64,000 nt of DNA from contig NC_021171.1 of assembly GCF_000242895.2 (NCBI RefSeq), positions 4,250,001 through 4,314,000 of the forward strand, given 5' to 3'. Below are positions 17,588-26,558 of this stretch, piece by piece (position 1 is the first letter of the stretch; every line of letters starts with the position of its first letter). This DNA comes from Bacillus sp. 1NLA3E (GTDB lineage: Bacteria > Bacillota > Bacilli > Bacillales > Cytobacillaceae). The notes below the pieces were generated by a model. It was given only the letters and a program-made list of their open reading frames with translations, was not told where the DNA came from and did no database searches. The translations under genes were made by a program, and so were the position numbers.

Positions 17588-18139
17588 TTATTGGGCTTCA
17601 ATTAACCCATAGCGGCCGTCTTTACGTTTATAAACGACGTTCGTGTTGTGATTAGCAGAATTCGTGAATACATAGAAACTGTGACCTAACATGTTCATTT
17701 GTAAGATAGCTTCTTCACTGTCCATTGGTTTTAAATCAAAGCGTTTTGTTCGAACAAGCTCTAACTCGTGCTCTTCATCAACAACTGGTAAACTGCTGTC
17801 CTCGACAACTGTAAACATAGAAGTGAGACTACCCTTTTCACGGAATTTTCGGTTAACTTTAGTTTTATGTTTGCGGATTTGGCGTTCTAACTTATCAACA
17901 ATTAAATCGATCGCGGCATACATGTCTTCATTCGTTTCTTCAGCACGTAATACTAGTTGAGTCATTGGGATGGTAACTTCCACTTTAGACTTTTTATCGT
18001 TATAAACTCTAAGATTGACGTTCACATGTGCATCAGGCGTTTCTGTGAAATAGCGTTCCAATTTGGCAATCTTTCTTTCTACATACTCTCTAATCGCTGG
18101 AGTTACCTCAATGTTTTCACCACGAATGTTGTAGTTCAT
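17588..18139 (-). CDS. hpf: Long-form ribosome hibernation promoting factor HPF
   Basis: 183 residues. The N-terminal beta-alpha-beta-beta-beta-alpha domain (MNYNIRGENIEVTPAIREYVERKI, about 1-95) blocks the decoding centre. The C-terminal domain (about 125-183, with KRFDLKPMDSEEAILQMNMLGHSFYVF) dimerises ribosomes into 100S particles. AAAGGAGGAG precedes the ATG. In B. subtilis hpf lies directly upstream of secA in the same direction; here secA-prfB are inverted and the chromate pair intervenes. The 490-base gap to comFC (18140-18629), where B. subtilis has its flagellar genes, holds no gene I can recognise. Confidence 0.96.
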   Translation of the reverse strand: MNYNIRGENIEVTPAIREYVERKIAKLERYFTETPDAHVNVNLRVYNDKKSKVEVTIPMTQLVLRAEETNEDMYAAIDLIVDKLERQIRKHKTKVNRKFREKGSLTSMFTVVEDSSLPVVDEEHELELVRTKRFDLKPMDSEEAILQMNMLGHSFYVFTNSANHNTNVVYKRKDGRYGLIEAQ

Positions 18140-18540
18140 AAGTGAACTCCTCCTTTTGTTTTATGTACAGCTATTGATTTGAGTATACTACTTGTCTGTA
18201 ATGGAAGGCTAGCGTTTACCCTCGAACCAGTTGCCGTACTATGATTATAAAGACTATGTACTACTATTTCTATTTTGCCCCATTGAATTCCTGCTAAAAC
18301 CCTGTATATTTGTGTCTAAATTTTGAACAAGGGGCATTTATTTGTAATATCGGGGCCTCGACTACAGCCAAATTAGGACTAAATTAACACCTGTAGCTTT
18401 ATGTAATTTCTCCTTTCCACACTGCTTTATCGTGTCATTTTTCCAGCCGTTTTATTCAGACATTCCGATGCCCATTAAGGCTTCTGCTTTCCCATCTTAT
18501 GCTTACAAGAATGTGATTTATGTTCACTTTTTTAAAAAAA

Positions 18541-18556
18541 ATGCTACAAATAGCAC
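18541..18556 (-). terminator. Probable short terminator of comFC
   Basis: On the minus strand GTGCTA-TTTG-TAGCAT (one G/U pair) is followed directly by a run of eight T. The stem is short, but the T-run and its position about 75 bases past the comFC stop support the call. Confidence 0.6.
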
Positions 18557-18629
18557 TGATTGTTAAAGTTTTGCTAAATCAAGATAAGACCCGCACCTCA
18601 TCATTACGCAGTTTGCTAAATCTGTCGAT

Positions 18630-19355
18630 TCATCCTCTTGCCAAGGTTAGTGAACAAACCTTTTCCGCTCCTGCTCCTTTTAGTACCATAGCTGCATGGC
18701 GGAGTGTTGATCCCGTTGTATAAATGTCATCGAAAAGCAGAACGCTTTGCCCAGCTAGAATCGTTGTTTCCTTAGCCATTCGGAAAACTTGGGGCAGATG
18801 GATCCGATCGGAGCGAGATTTCTTAGATTGCTTTTCGGCATGAATTCTAGCCAATAAATTTGCTGAACGAAAACCTGCTTCGTTAATAAGCGCTTCAGCC
18901 TGATTAAAGCCCCACTCATACAAACGCTCCTCACTTAACGGGATTGGGACAAATTGATCAACCTTCAGCTTTTCTAGGTTTATTTTTATAAAATCAGCAA
19001 AGGCCTTTGCAATCACATAATCACCTCGGAATTTAAAGGTTGCCAAGGTCTCTTTTAAAAAATCATTATAAAAAAACAGCGACACATTTTGCTGCAGCAT
19101 TCCACCCCATTCAGGGTCCTCCTCCCACCGTATGCAGTCGAAACAAAGATCTCCCTTTCGATAAGAGTATTCCCCATTTTCAAAGGAACGACCACAAATC
19201 CGGCAAGTTTCACCAGTGATTTTGAGCAACTTCTTCTTGCAGGTAGCGCACAAAATCGCACTCGATTCCTTTGAAAACAACTGTACCCAGCTCACTTTTA
19301 CTGTAATCTCCTGATGGCAAACCACACAGAAATCAGCTTGAAATAAACCGTTCAT
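18630..19355 (-). CDS. comFC: Competence protein ComFC, amidophosphoribosyltransferase-like
   Basis: 241 residues. The N-terminus carries two zinc-knuckle cysteine sets (CVVCHQE at 11-14; CATCKKK and CRICGRS at about 38-58; CFDCIRW at about 75). The C-terminal phosphoribosyltransferase domain has the PRPP loop VLLFDDIYTTGSTL (about 205-218). ComFC is needed for uptake of transforming DNA, in a complex with ComFA. It starts 52 bases after comFA; comFB, which separates them in B. subtilis, is missing. Only CVVCH here resembles a haem motif; it belongs to the zinc ribbon and not to a cytochrome. Confidence 0.95.
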   Translation of the reverse strand: MNGLFQADFCVVCHQEITVKVSWVQLFSKESSAILCATCKKKLLKITGETCRICGRSFENGEYSYRKGDLCFDCIRWEEDPEWGGMLQQNVSLFFYNDFLKETLATFKFRGDYVIAKAFADFIKINLEKLKVDQFVPIPLSEERLYEWGFNQAEALINEAGFRSANLLARIHAEKQSKKSRSDRIHLPQVFRMAKETTILAGQSVLLFDDIYTTGSTLRHAAMVLKGAGAEKVCSLTLARG

Positions 19356-19407
19356 GTCAGCACCTCTTTCCTATTTTTAGAAAAATATTGTGGTGGATGA
19401 CTTTCTT

Positions 19408-20931
19408 TTAAAAATCAACAAGTCCAACTCGCTTTGCCTCCCGGTTCATGTCTATAATTTGTTTGCGGGCTTTGACCATCGCCTCCGTTTTTCCATAATG
19501 AAAAAAAGTGATATCACCCGATGGGAAGTCAGGACTACGTCCAACCCGGCCAGAAATTTGCACGAGAGCACTCTCGGTAAAAATGCGGTCCTCGGCTCCA
19601 AGGACGGCAACATCAATATTTGGGAAGGTCACGCCTCTTTCAAGGATAGTTGTGGTAAGTAACAGAGGGATTTCGTGGTTGCGCATCTTCATAACCTTTT
19701 CCTTACGGTCCGGGTCCTCGGCATGAACGCCTTCGATTGTGGGATACTTCGCCTGAAGGAGGGGCAGTAGCTCGTCAATAAGCTCGATTTTTGGAATGAA
19801 CAAAAGGGCTTGCTTGTGGATTTTCAATCGCTCATCGATCCACTTCATCACATTTTGGGGAAGAGTCTGTTTACCTTTTAACAACTTCCCCCAATTCCCA
19901 CACCAAACGAACTCCGGCACAGGCAGTGGATGACGATGAAAACGGGCCGGGATGGTGGTGTACGCTTTTTTTCCATTACGACATTGCCTCTGCAGCTTTT
20001 GATCTGGGGTCGCCGTTAAATAGATAAGCCCAGATTTAGGCTTTCTTGATTGTTTTACGGCATACTGAAGGGTTTCATCAACAGAATATGGGAATGCATC
20101 TACCTCATCAACGATGACCGTGTCAAAGGCTTGATAAAAGCGGAGAAGCTGATGAGTGGTGGTTATGGTTAGCGGAGCGCACAAATGGCGGTCTGGGCTA
20201 CCACCATATAAGGATGCTATTGAAATCGTCGGGAAGGCTGCTTGCAGTCGTGGAGTGAGCTCGAGTACAACATCGGTCCGAGGCGTGGCGATACACACTC
20301 TTTGGCCCTGCTGGAGTGCGCGGTCAATCCCAGCAAACAGCACCTCGGTTTTGCCAGCCCCACAAACCGCCCAAACCAAGAGCTCATCCTTTTGTTGTAT
20401 GGCCTCTATCACCCGATTTGAGGCCAACTGTTGGCCTTCAGATAGCCTTCCGGTCCAAGCTAATAAGCTTGATTGGTCTGCCATTTTCGCCTCATGAAGA
20501 GCTAACAAAGCTGTGGTCTCATTTGCACCAACCAGTTCAGGTACCGATTCTGAACGCCAGCTTATCAGCACCGTGCACGAGCTAATCCGCCCCATCATCA
20601 GGCATTTCCGGCAATAAGTACAGACCTGTCCACATCTTGCACAGGGAAACTTGCCAAACCAAGCACCATTATGATTCCCACAACGCACACACTTTGGCAA
20701 TCCACCACGGTCAAATCTTAGCCCAGGCCGGAAAGTAAGATAACCATTTTCATAATGCTGGTGAATTTCTTCGCGCGAAAACGGGAGATCAACAAACAGG
20801 AGTTGTTTCCCAAGTGTCATATTTTGGAGTTCAGAGTTGAAGGAGAATTTAGGGTTAAGTGATTGAGTAGGTTGAGAAGAATCCGTGTGATGGCTTTGAA
20901 TAGAGGAACAACCCAAACTAAAATCATCCAA
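19408..20931 (-). CDS. comFA: Competence DEAD-type DNA translocase ComFA
   Basis: 507 residues. An N-terminal zinc finger region has CVRCGN, CARCGQVC and CRKC. The helicase core shows Walker A VCGAGKTEV, the DEAD-like box DEVDAFP, LTATPD (motif III) and QISGRVGRS (motif VI). ComFA pulls single-stranded DNA across the membrane during transformation. The start is a TTG at 20931 preceded by GAGGTGATTTTAT. The gene is the first of a comFA-comFC operon. Its length is in the normal range. Confidence 0.95.
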   Translation of the reverse strand: MDDFSLGCSSIQSHHTDSSQPTQSLNPKFSFNSELQNMTLGKQLLFVDLPFSREEIHQHYENGYLTFRPGLRFDRGGLPKCVRCGNHNGAWFGKFPCARCGQVCTYCRKCLMMGRISSCTVLISWRSESVPELVGANETTALLALHEAKMADQSSLLAWTGRLSEGQQLASNRVIEAIQQKDELLVWAVCGAGKTEVLFAGIDRALQQGQRVCIATPRTDVVLELTPRLQAAFPTISIASLYGGSPDRHLCAPLTITTTHQLLRFYQAFDTVIVDEVDAFPYSVDETLQYAVKQSRKPKSGLIYLTATPDQKLQRQCRNGKKAYTTIPARFHRHPLPVPEFVWCGNWGKLLKGKQTLPQNVMKWIDERLKIHKQALLFIPKIELIDELLPLLQAKYPTIEGVHAEDPDRKEKVMKMRNHEIPLLLTTTILERGVTFPNIDVAVLGAEDRIFTESALVQISGRVGRSPDFPSGDITFFHYGKTEAMVKARKQIIDMNREAKRVGLVDF

Positions 20932-20984
20932 ATAAAATCACCTCATATAATAGTAGTTTCATTTAGCTTTTCAATGCATTGCCT

Positions 20985-21060
20985 AACCCCACCGCACTAC
21001 CGCAGTAACGTATCGGGGGTCAGGCACCAAATTACACTTTAACGCGTTACATCACACATC
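20985..21060. repeat. Interspersed repeat, GGGGTCAGGCACC type, copy 1
   Basis: ACCGCAGTAACG, CGGGGGTCAGGCACC and TTACACTTTAACGCGTTAC appear in the same order as at 23812-23935, in the gap between comFA and the glucosaminidase gene. Such elements are scattered between genes in Bacillus-group genomes. Confidence 0.65.
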
Positions 21061-21073
21061 AATTTTTTTGTTT

Positions 21074-23632
21074 TTAGTTGTATTGAGGTATTTCTTGTAT
21101 TATTTTATATGAATTTATTAAACTATATAAATTGTAGATTTGGTTTACTTGTTTATTAGCCCAACCAATATCGGAGGCATACTGATGTGAAGCATAGCCG
21201 TTTGTTACAGCAGAACTTGGATTCCATCTCATTTTATAAAGCGTATCCTGCCCAACATTAATGTATCCATTTGCAATAAATTGAGCTCCACCTATGATCG
21301 CAGCCTCAGGTGTAAACCAGCCAGCATTATAAGCGAATTGAGCACCGCTACTTACAGCCGAGTCATCGTACGCACCAATTCCATACATATTATATACAGT
21401 TTTCCCGTTTATTTGTACACCAGTAGCTAGCTGGGAGGTACCATTGCCTGTCTCAAGCAAAGCATGAGAAATTAAGTATAATTCATTTATTCCATATGTA
21501 TTTCCGGCGATAATAAAGGTAGAAGCTAACCCTTGTAAAATCCCTTTACCGAGAAGAATCCTTTCATTAACTTCTGTAGCATCTATATTTGCTGATTCCG
21601 ACAGCTTTAGGAATTGAAGCGAATCAACCGTATTATTTTCAAAATTGTCAGGGTTTAAATAGTAGGCAACATCTTCTGGGCTAGCATTTACCCATGTTTT
21701 GTTATAAGTAACTTGATACCAATCATAACCATCAGTACCCTTCACTTTACCAAGAATCTGTAGTGTTTCCTGGTTATCTACTTTCCCAACAGTCCAAAAA
21801 TCTGTTCCCGCTCCTCCTCTAATATTCCACCCCGCACCATTTACTATTCCGCAGGTTGAACTATTAAGAGTTATTGCATCCGCTCTAATATAGGTGTTGT
21901 ATTTCTTATCTGTCTGCGGACTTACTTTCATCTGGATATTCGTCATTTCAGCTAAGCTTATATGATAATTTTCATTAATCACTTCAATTGATCCAGGTGT
22001 TTGACTCGGGTTGAAAGGTTCCAATGTTGATAAGTATTGTGAACTAACATAACCAGTTTGTCCGTTGGCTGTTACTTTTGCCCAGCCATTCGCTTCAGAA
22101 TAAAAGTTAACAATCGTTCCTCTTGCCAGCTTAGTTATGACGGATGCACTTGATGATGGGGCTGAGCGAAGATTTAAACTGGAACCATAAATAACGTTAA
22201 CATATTTGTCCACCGTAACTTGATTATTTGTATCTGTATTGTTATTTGTGTTGGTATCAGCAATGGTATCTGATCCAGCTGTTAATTTAGTTTGTGCCAG
22301 ATATTCGGAGCTAACATAACCGATTTGTCCATAAGCGGCGATTCTAGCCCAACCATTGGCCTCTGAATAGACAGTGACCTCAACTCCTCGAGCAAGTTTA
22401 AGGATAATTGACGAATCTTGAGAGGCGCTCTTACGCATATTCAAGCTCGTACCAAGGTTTACATTTACATATTTCATTATGGTTGTTTGTTGTTCTGTGA
22501 TATTCGAGCCTGTTTTGATAGTGGAAAGGTATTGTGAACTGACATAGCCATCATGCCCATTCGCTTGAACTTTTGCCCAACCGTTTGATTCTGTGTAAAC
22601 TTTTACTTCAGCACCATTTGTTAATTTTGCGAGCACGGTTGAATCCGTCGAAGCACCTTTTCTCAAAATCAAGCTGGATCCAGCACTTACCGCCACATAT
22701 TTTGTAACGGTTGGTTGTGCTGGTGGCGGACTATTGTCAGTACTCTGAGACGTGACTGATAAAAAGGCAGAACTGACATAACCTGTTTTCCCATATACCT
22801 CAATTTTAGACCAGCCATTAACATCTGAGTACACTTTTACTGAGGTACCTTTTGCAAGTTTTACGATAATCGACGAGCTAGTCGAGGCTCCATTTCTCAT
22901 ATTCAACGAACCACTGCTTACATTTACATATTTAGTGGTAGGAGCTGAGACTGATGACGTGGATGGCGTTGCCGATGTTGGTGTCGATGCCGCAGTTGAA
23001 CCAGAACTCGTTTGCGGATTAGGATTTGTCCCAGATATATAGCTAGAGCTGACATATCCCTCCTTGCCATTTGCATTTACCTTTGCCCAGCCATTGGATT
23101 CAGAGTATACCGTTACCACTGTACCTTTTTGAAGAGTAGCAATTGCTGGTGCACTGGTCGAACCGCTTGACCGTAAATTCAACGATCCACTGCTTATATT
23201 GACATATTTGGTCGTGGGAGCTGGTGCCGACGACCAGGTTGAACCTGAACTCGTTTGCGGATTAGGATTTGTAGCAGAGATATAGCTGGAGCTAACATAT
23301 CCTTCCTTGCCGTTTACACTTACCTTTGCCCAGCCATTAGATTCAAAAAAAATTGTTAACGCCGTCCCTTTTTTAAGGGTAGCAATGACTGTGCCATTAG
23401 TCGATGCACTTGTCCGCAAATTCAACGATCCACTGCTTACATTGACATATTTAATTGTTACTTCACTAACCATACCAGGTTGGCCAGTATTCGTTTGCGC
23501 TGCATGTACAGCTTCTTCGAAAGCAACAGTCGATAAGACGGCAAAACAAAAGGTAGGTATTATAGCTTTTTTTACAACACTTCCCGGTTTCCTCTGGTTA
23601 GCTTTCTTTCGACTAGGCATTGGATTTTCCAT
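21074..23632 (-). CDS. Secreted N-acetylglucosaminidase with SH3b repeats
   Basis: 852 residues. A signal peptide (hydrophobic core at about 25-40, cut near VHAAQT) is followed by six bacterial SH3 (SH3b) domains of about 62 residues, each with KYVNV, LNLR, NGWAKV and GYVSSxYLS, joined by Ser/Thr/Pro-rich linkers. A seventh, diverged SH3-like domain (about 590-660, with WNIRGGAG) leads into a glucosaminidase (GH73/LytD-like) domain of about 200 residues containing SHALLETGNG, whose Glu is the likely acid, and YNMYGIGAYD. It probably trims peptidoglycan during growth or separation and binds the wall through SH3b. GGGGGAG lies five bases before the ATG. It is an insertion between degV and comFA, which are adjacent in B. 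subtilis. Confidence 0.9.
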   Translation of the reverse strand: MENPMPSRKKANQRKPGSVVKKAIIPTFCFAVLSTVAFEEAVHAAQTNTGQPGMVSEVTIKYVNVSSGSLNLRTSASTNGTVIATLKKGTALTIFFESNGWAKVSVNGKEGYVSSSYISATNPNPQTSSGSTWSSAPAPTTKYVNISSGSLNLRSSGSTSAPAIATLQKGTVVTVYSESNGWAKVNANGKEGYVSSSYISGTNPNPQTSSGSTAASTPTSATPSTSSVSAPTTKYVNVSSGSLNMRNGASTSSSIIVKLAKGTSVKVYSDVNGWSKIEVYGKTGYVSSAFLSVTSQSTDNSPPPAQPTVTKYVAVSAGSSLILRKGASTDSTVLAKLTNGAEVKVYTESNGWAKVQANGHDGYVSSQYLSTIKTGSNITEQQTTIMKYVNVNLGTSLNMRKSASQDSSIILKLARGVEVTVYSEANGWARIAAYGQIGYVSSEYLAQTKLTAGSDTIADTNTNNNTDTNNQVTVDKYVNVIYGSSLNLRSAPSSSASVITKLARGTIVNFYSEANGWAKVTANGQTGYVSSQYLSTLEPFNPSQTPGSIEVINENYHISLAEMTNIQMKVSPQTDKKYNTYIRADAITLNSSTCGIVNGAGWNIRGGAGTDFWTVGKVDNQETLQILGKVKGTDGYDWYQVTYNKTWVNASPEDVAYYLNPDNFENNTVDSLQFLKLSESANIDATEVNERILLGKGILQGLASTFIIAGNTYGINELYLISHALLETGNGTSQLATGVQINGKTVYNMYGIGAYDDSAVSSGAQFAYNAGWFTPEAAIIGGAQFIANGYINVGQDTLYKMRWNPSSAVTNGYASHQYASDIGWANKQVNQIYNLYSLINSYKIIQEIPQYN

Positions 23633-23811
23633 AATTCTCCCCCTTTTTCTACTAATTCTACAAAATGGAATAAATTACCTATATTTTCGTCAAAATAATA
23701 TTAATATAAGAAAATCTTACTATATATCAATAACAAATTGGTAAAACAAGGGTAAAATTAACCAAATCTTCTTTTTTTATGCTTTAAGAGCATAGGACTA
23801 ATTACCTAAAA

Positions 23812-23935
23812 AAAGTGCCTGACCCCCTTCACGTTACCGCAGTAACGCAACGGGGGTCAGGCACTTTATCACACTTTAACGCATTACACTACATGGGGTC
23901 AGGCACCAATTCGTGCTTCACCGTGTCACCGTATC
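23812..23935. repeat. Interspersed repeat copy 2 with a 16-bp inverted pair
   Basis: AAAGTGCCTGACCCCC at 23812-23827 pairs perfectly with GGGGGTCAGGCACTTT at 23852-23867, enclosing an inner CGTTAC/GTAACG stem. A third GGGGTCAGGCACC follows near 23895. The stem is flanked by A- and T-runs about 60 bases past the degV stop and may act as its terminator. Confidence 0.75.
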
Positions 23936-24774
23936 ATTTTCTTTGACCAGCCCAGTCCCATCGCTCCTTCGCCGAGGTGGGTTCCGATGACGGCACCGAA
24001 ATAACTGATCTTGAATTCAACATTTGGAAATTCCTGCTCAAGCTCAGCCTTCCATTCAAGAGCTTCTGCTTCACGGTTAGCATGAATAATCACTGCCTCA
24101 TAGGAATCACCATCACTAACAGCTTCCCTCAGCAATTCAGCTTTCCGCCGCAGCGCTCTTTTCCTTGTCCTTATCTTTTCAAATGGAACAATTTGCTTAT
24201 TATCAAAATGCAACAAAGGCTTTACCTGCAACAAACTGCCGATTAAGGCCTGAGCACTTGATAGTCGTCCACCTCGTTGTAAATGGCTCAAATCATCCAC
24301 CATAAAATATGCCTGGACAAACTCTTTCATCTCTTCCAAACGTGTCACGATTTCCTCAGGACCACTACCTGCTAAAGCCATCTTAGCTGCCTCAAGCACA
24401 TAAAAGCCTTGCACCATACAACTAATCTCCGAATCAAACGCATAGATTTCAATTCCATCCACCATTTCCCCAGCTGCTACTGCACCCTGATAGGTACCGC
24501 TAATACCGCTTGAAAGATGGATGCAGACCACCGCATCGTACTCCTTTGAAAGCCTTTCAAACAACTCAACAAACTTCCCAATCGGCGGCTGCGATGTAGT
24601 GGGAAGGTCTCGTTCTTGAACCAATCGATAAAAATCATCAGCGCCAAGCTCTATTTCCTCTTGATACGTTTCATTACCAAAAATGACGCTCAAAGGGATC
24701 ATATTTATATGAAATTGTTCTTGAATATCTTTAGAAATGTACGCTGTGCTATCGGTCACTACTGCCGTTTTCAT
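23926..24774 (-). CDS. degV: DegV-family fatty-acid-binding protein
   Basis: 282 residues. The start MKTAVVTDSTAYIS and the segment TTSQPPIGKFVELFE match the DegV family, which binds a fatty acid and supplies it to the kinase FakA. LSSGISGTYQGA, VDDLSHLQRGGRLSSAQA and the C-terminal GTHLGEGAMGLGW are conserved family blocks. In B. subtilis degV follows degS-degU; here a 23-kb T7SS island separates it from degU. The stop falls inside the edge of the neighbouring repeat. Confidence 0.93.
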   Translation of the reverse strand: MKTAVVTDSTAYISKDIQEQFHINMIPLSVIFGNETYQEEIELGADDFYRLVQERDLPTTSQPPIGKFVELFERLSKEYDAVVCIHLSSGISGTYQGAVAAGEMVDGIEIYAFDSEISCMVQGFYVLEAAKMALAGSGPEEIVTRLEEMKEFVQAYFMVDDLSHLQRGGRLSSAQALIGSLLQVKPLLHFDNKQIVPFEKIRTRKRALRRKAELLREAVSDGDSYEAVIIHANREAEALEWKAELEQEFPNVEFKISYFGAVIGTHLGEGAMGLGWSKKMIR

Positions 24775-24905
24775 ATATATAAATACCGTCCTTACCTTTT
24801 TCTTCTACAATATGTCTACATACCATTTTATATGAATGGACCACAAATTGCATTAATCGGCTTACAATATGGAAAACACAGTGAACTCTTTTTGGCAAAA
24901 ATAAA

Positions 24906-24928
24906 AACGCCGAATACCGTTCAGCGTT
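24906..24928 (-). terminator. Intrinsic terminator of the sda-like gene
   Basis: AACGCTGAA pairs with TTCGGCGTT (one G/U pair) around five bases, then TTTATTTTT on the minus strand. It starts 20 bases past the stop at 24949. Confidence 0.85.
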
Positions 24929-24948
24929 ATAAAATGTAAAGTATTTAA

Positions 24949-25089
24949 TTAACCAGCAACTACATTCAAACCTCTGCGCTCAATCTCTGTCAGCAAGGTG
25001 TCAATAAACATTACCTCTAATTGATATTTTTTTGCTTTAACAAAAACATCTAGCAAATCTTGATCTGAGAGGATTACCAAAGATGACAT
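24949..25089 (-). CDS. sda: Sda-like sporulation histidine kinase inhibitor (46 residues)
   Basis: A 46-residue protein, exactly the length of B. subtilis Sda, with the family pattern LSD-x-x-LL ... KA ... L ... FI-x-x-L-x-x-EI-x-RR-x-L. Sda binds sporulation kinases such as KinA and blocks the phosphorelay when replication is disturbed. The helical hairpin is predicted by LLDVFVKAKKYQLEVMFIDTLL and TEIERRGL. GGAGTGTAGG lies just before the ATG, and a clear terminator follows. It stands alone at the degV end of the T7SS island. It could be a second sda copy in the genome. The family match is strong; the function here is by homology. Confidence 0.82.
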   Translation of the reverse strand: MSSLVILSDQDLLDVFVKAKKYQLEVMFIDTLLTEIERRGLNVVAG

Positions 25090-25284
25090 CCTACACTCCA
25101 CTCCATTCATCAAACTATACTATATTCTTTCAAAAAGCAGAAAATAAGTAAATACAATAGTAGAAACCGTAACAAAGTATTCAAATTTTCAAACAGCTTT
25201 TTTATAAAAATCGTTAAATATCCGTGAGTAACTTTGTTCATCGTTATTTTTTAATAGAATTATAGGTTGTCATAAACTCGAATA

Positions 25285-25812
25285 CTAGGCAATAATGGTC
25301 TTATCATGCCTCTTCTTCCAATCTTGCTGTGCATCTGGCGTCGTATATGGAAGAATATATTTTTCAACATGATATCTGAAGTCCCTAAAACTCAGTATAT
25401 TATATGTGGGAATTCTAATTATTTTATTTTGATTCGTGCGAATCGTGAGATCAGAAAAGAACATCGTTCTAGGCTTGTATATTTTAAACTCCTGAATAAT
25501 TTTTATTTCTCTAATATCTTTTATATTAACGGAAACTTTTCTAGAAATGATTTGCCCATTTTCTCCTGGTTTAATTGAAAAAAGTAATCCTTTTTTACCA
25601 TAAGCCCTGTAGCTCCAAAGAAAGGTAATCAAACCATAGGGTATCCCTATTAAACTTCCTGCAATATAAAATAACGAATAGCTTGATTCAAATTTTATCC
25701 CTTGAAAAAAGAGAACAAAACCAGCTAATGCCATTCCGAAAGTTCCTAAAAAAAGGTAAAATCTATGAAAAAATCTCGTTCTTACCTTAATAACATTATT
25801 CGTCCTATCCAC
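25285..25812 (-). CDS. Two-helix membrane protein, paralogue of the 26028-26558 gene
   Basis: 175 residues from a GTG at 25812 with AAGGGAAG upstream. Two N-terminal transmembrane helices (about 15-37 and 45-68) precede a cytoplasmic domain with GENGQIISRKVSVNIKDIREI and NKIIRIPTYNIL, then a C-terminal W-KKR-DKTIIA. It matches the 26028 gene along its whole length and resembles small Bacillus proteins of the DUF5381 type (tentative). It closes the second T7SS effector module. It may be an immunity protein; this is inferred from position. The 25090-25284 gap holds no gene I can see. Confidence 0.75.
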   Translation of the reverse strand: MDRTNNVIKVRTRFFHRFYLFLGTFGMALAGFVLFFQGIKFESSYSLFYIAGSLIGIPYGLITFLWSYRAYGKKGLLFSIKPGENGQIISRKVSVNIKDIREIKIIQEFKIYKPRTMFFSDLTIRTNQNKIIRIPTYNILSFRDFRYHVEKYILPYTTPDAQQDWKKRHDKTIIA

Positions 25813-25919
25813 TTCTGTTTCTTCCCTTCATTTGCACATAACGGTATTTTCCTAACTTATAATATTCATCAGAGTTTTTTGCACTTATTATAAGAAAACC
25901 AAATCACCTAAACCTTTAA

Positions 25920-25949
25920 GAACACATTTCCCCTATGGAAAATGTGTTC
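25920..25949 (-). terminator. Hairpin between the two paralogous membrane-protein genes
   Basis: GAACACATTT pairs perfectly with AAATGTGTTC around a 10-base loop. The T-content after the stem on the minus strand is weak (TTAAAGGTTT). It suggests partial termination between 26028 and 25812. Confidence 0.5.
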
Positions 25950-26027
25950 ATTTTAGTGTTAAATATTAAACTTTCTTTCTTTTAAATTAACTCTTCTTTG
26001 GTTACTCCAATTTTATATTGATATCAG

Positions 26028-26558
26028 CTAGGCAATAGTGGTCTTATCAAATCTCTTCTTCCAAATTTGCTGGGCTTCTTCTGTCATATAAGATAGCATA
26101 TAATTTTCAACATAATATTTTAGGACATCATCGAAAAGCAAATTATAAGTTGGAATTCTTATTAATTTGTTTTGATAGGTTCGTATCATTAGATCTTGAA
26201 AGATTAATCCGCTTGGAGGCAATAAATAATGATCCAATTTAATATCTTTTATATCTCGTAAATAAACAGTTCTTTTCCTAGATATTAATTGACCATTTTC
26301 TCCCTGCGTAATTGTAAATAACACTTTCCCTTTCCTTGTAAATGCAGGAAAACACATTAAAAATGTTGTAAATCCCCAAATAACCCCAATTATTCCTATA
26401 AAAATATATATTAATGAATAACTAGATTCAAATGTTAAACCACCTTTAAACATCCACAAGCTTGCTAAACCCATCCCAAGAGTAGCAAGAAGCAGCAAGA
26501 TTCTTAGAACAAGTATAACCTCATATTGTATTGGCTTATTTACATTTTCATTATTCAC
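26028..26558 (-). CDS. Two-helix membrane protein, paralogue of the 25285-25812 gene
   Basis: 176 residues from a GTG whose bases overlap the upstream stop (GTGA), indicating translational coupling. Two transmembrane helices (about 16-38 and 45-68) are followed by a soluble region with QGENGQLISRKRTVYLRDIKDI and NKLIRIPTYNLL and a C-terminal KKRFDKTTIA, nearly identical to the end of the neighbouring paralogue. No catalytic motif is visible. DUF5381-like is the best guess. The location behind a toxin candidate and two DUF5085-like genes suggests an immunity or accessory role in T7SS competition. Confidence 0.75.
   Translation of the reverse strand: MNNENVNKPIQYEVILVLRILLLLATLGMGLASLWMFKGGLTFESSYSLIYIFIGIIGVIWGFTTFLMCFPAFTRKGKVLFTITQGENGQLISRKRTVYLRDIKDIKLDHYLLPPSGLIFQDLMIRTYQNKLIRIPTYNLLFDDVLKYYVENYMLSYMTEEAQQIWKKRFDKTTIA

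Noticed and set aside
18630-19355. CVVCHQE in ComFC as a haem motif
   Set aside because: ComFC is cytoplasmic and the cysteines belong to its zinc ribbon.
20985-23935. Insertion sequence flanking the glucosaminidase gene
   Set aside because: No transposase and no matched terminal repeats; the shared sequence is a short interspersed repeat common between genes.
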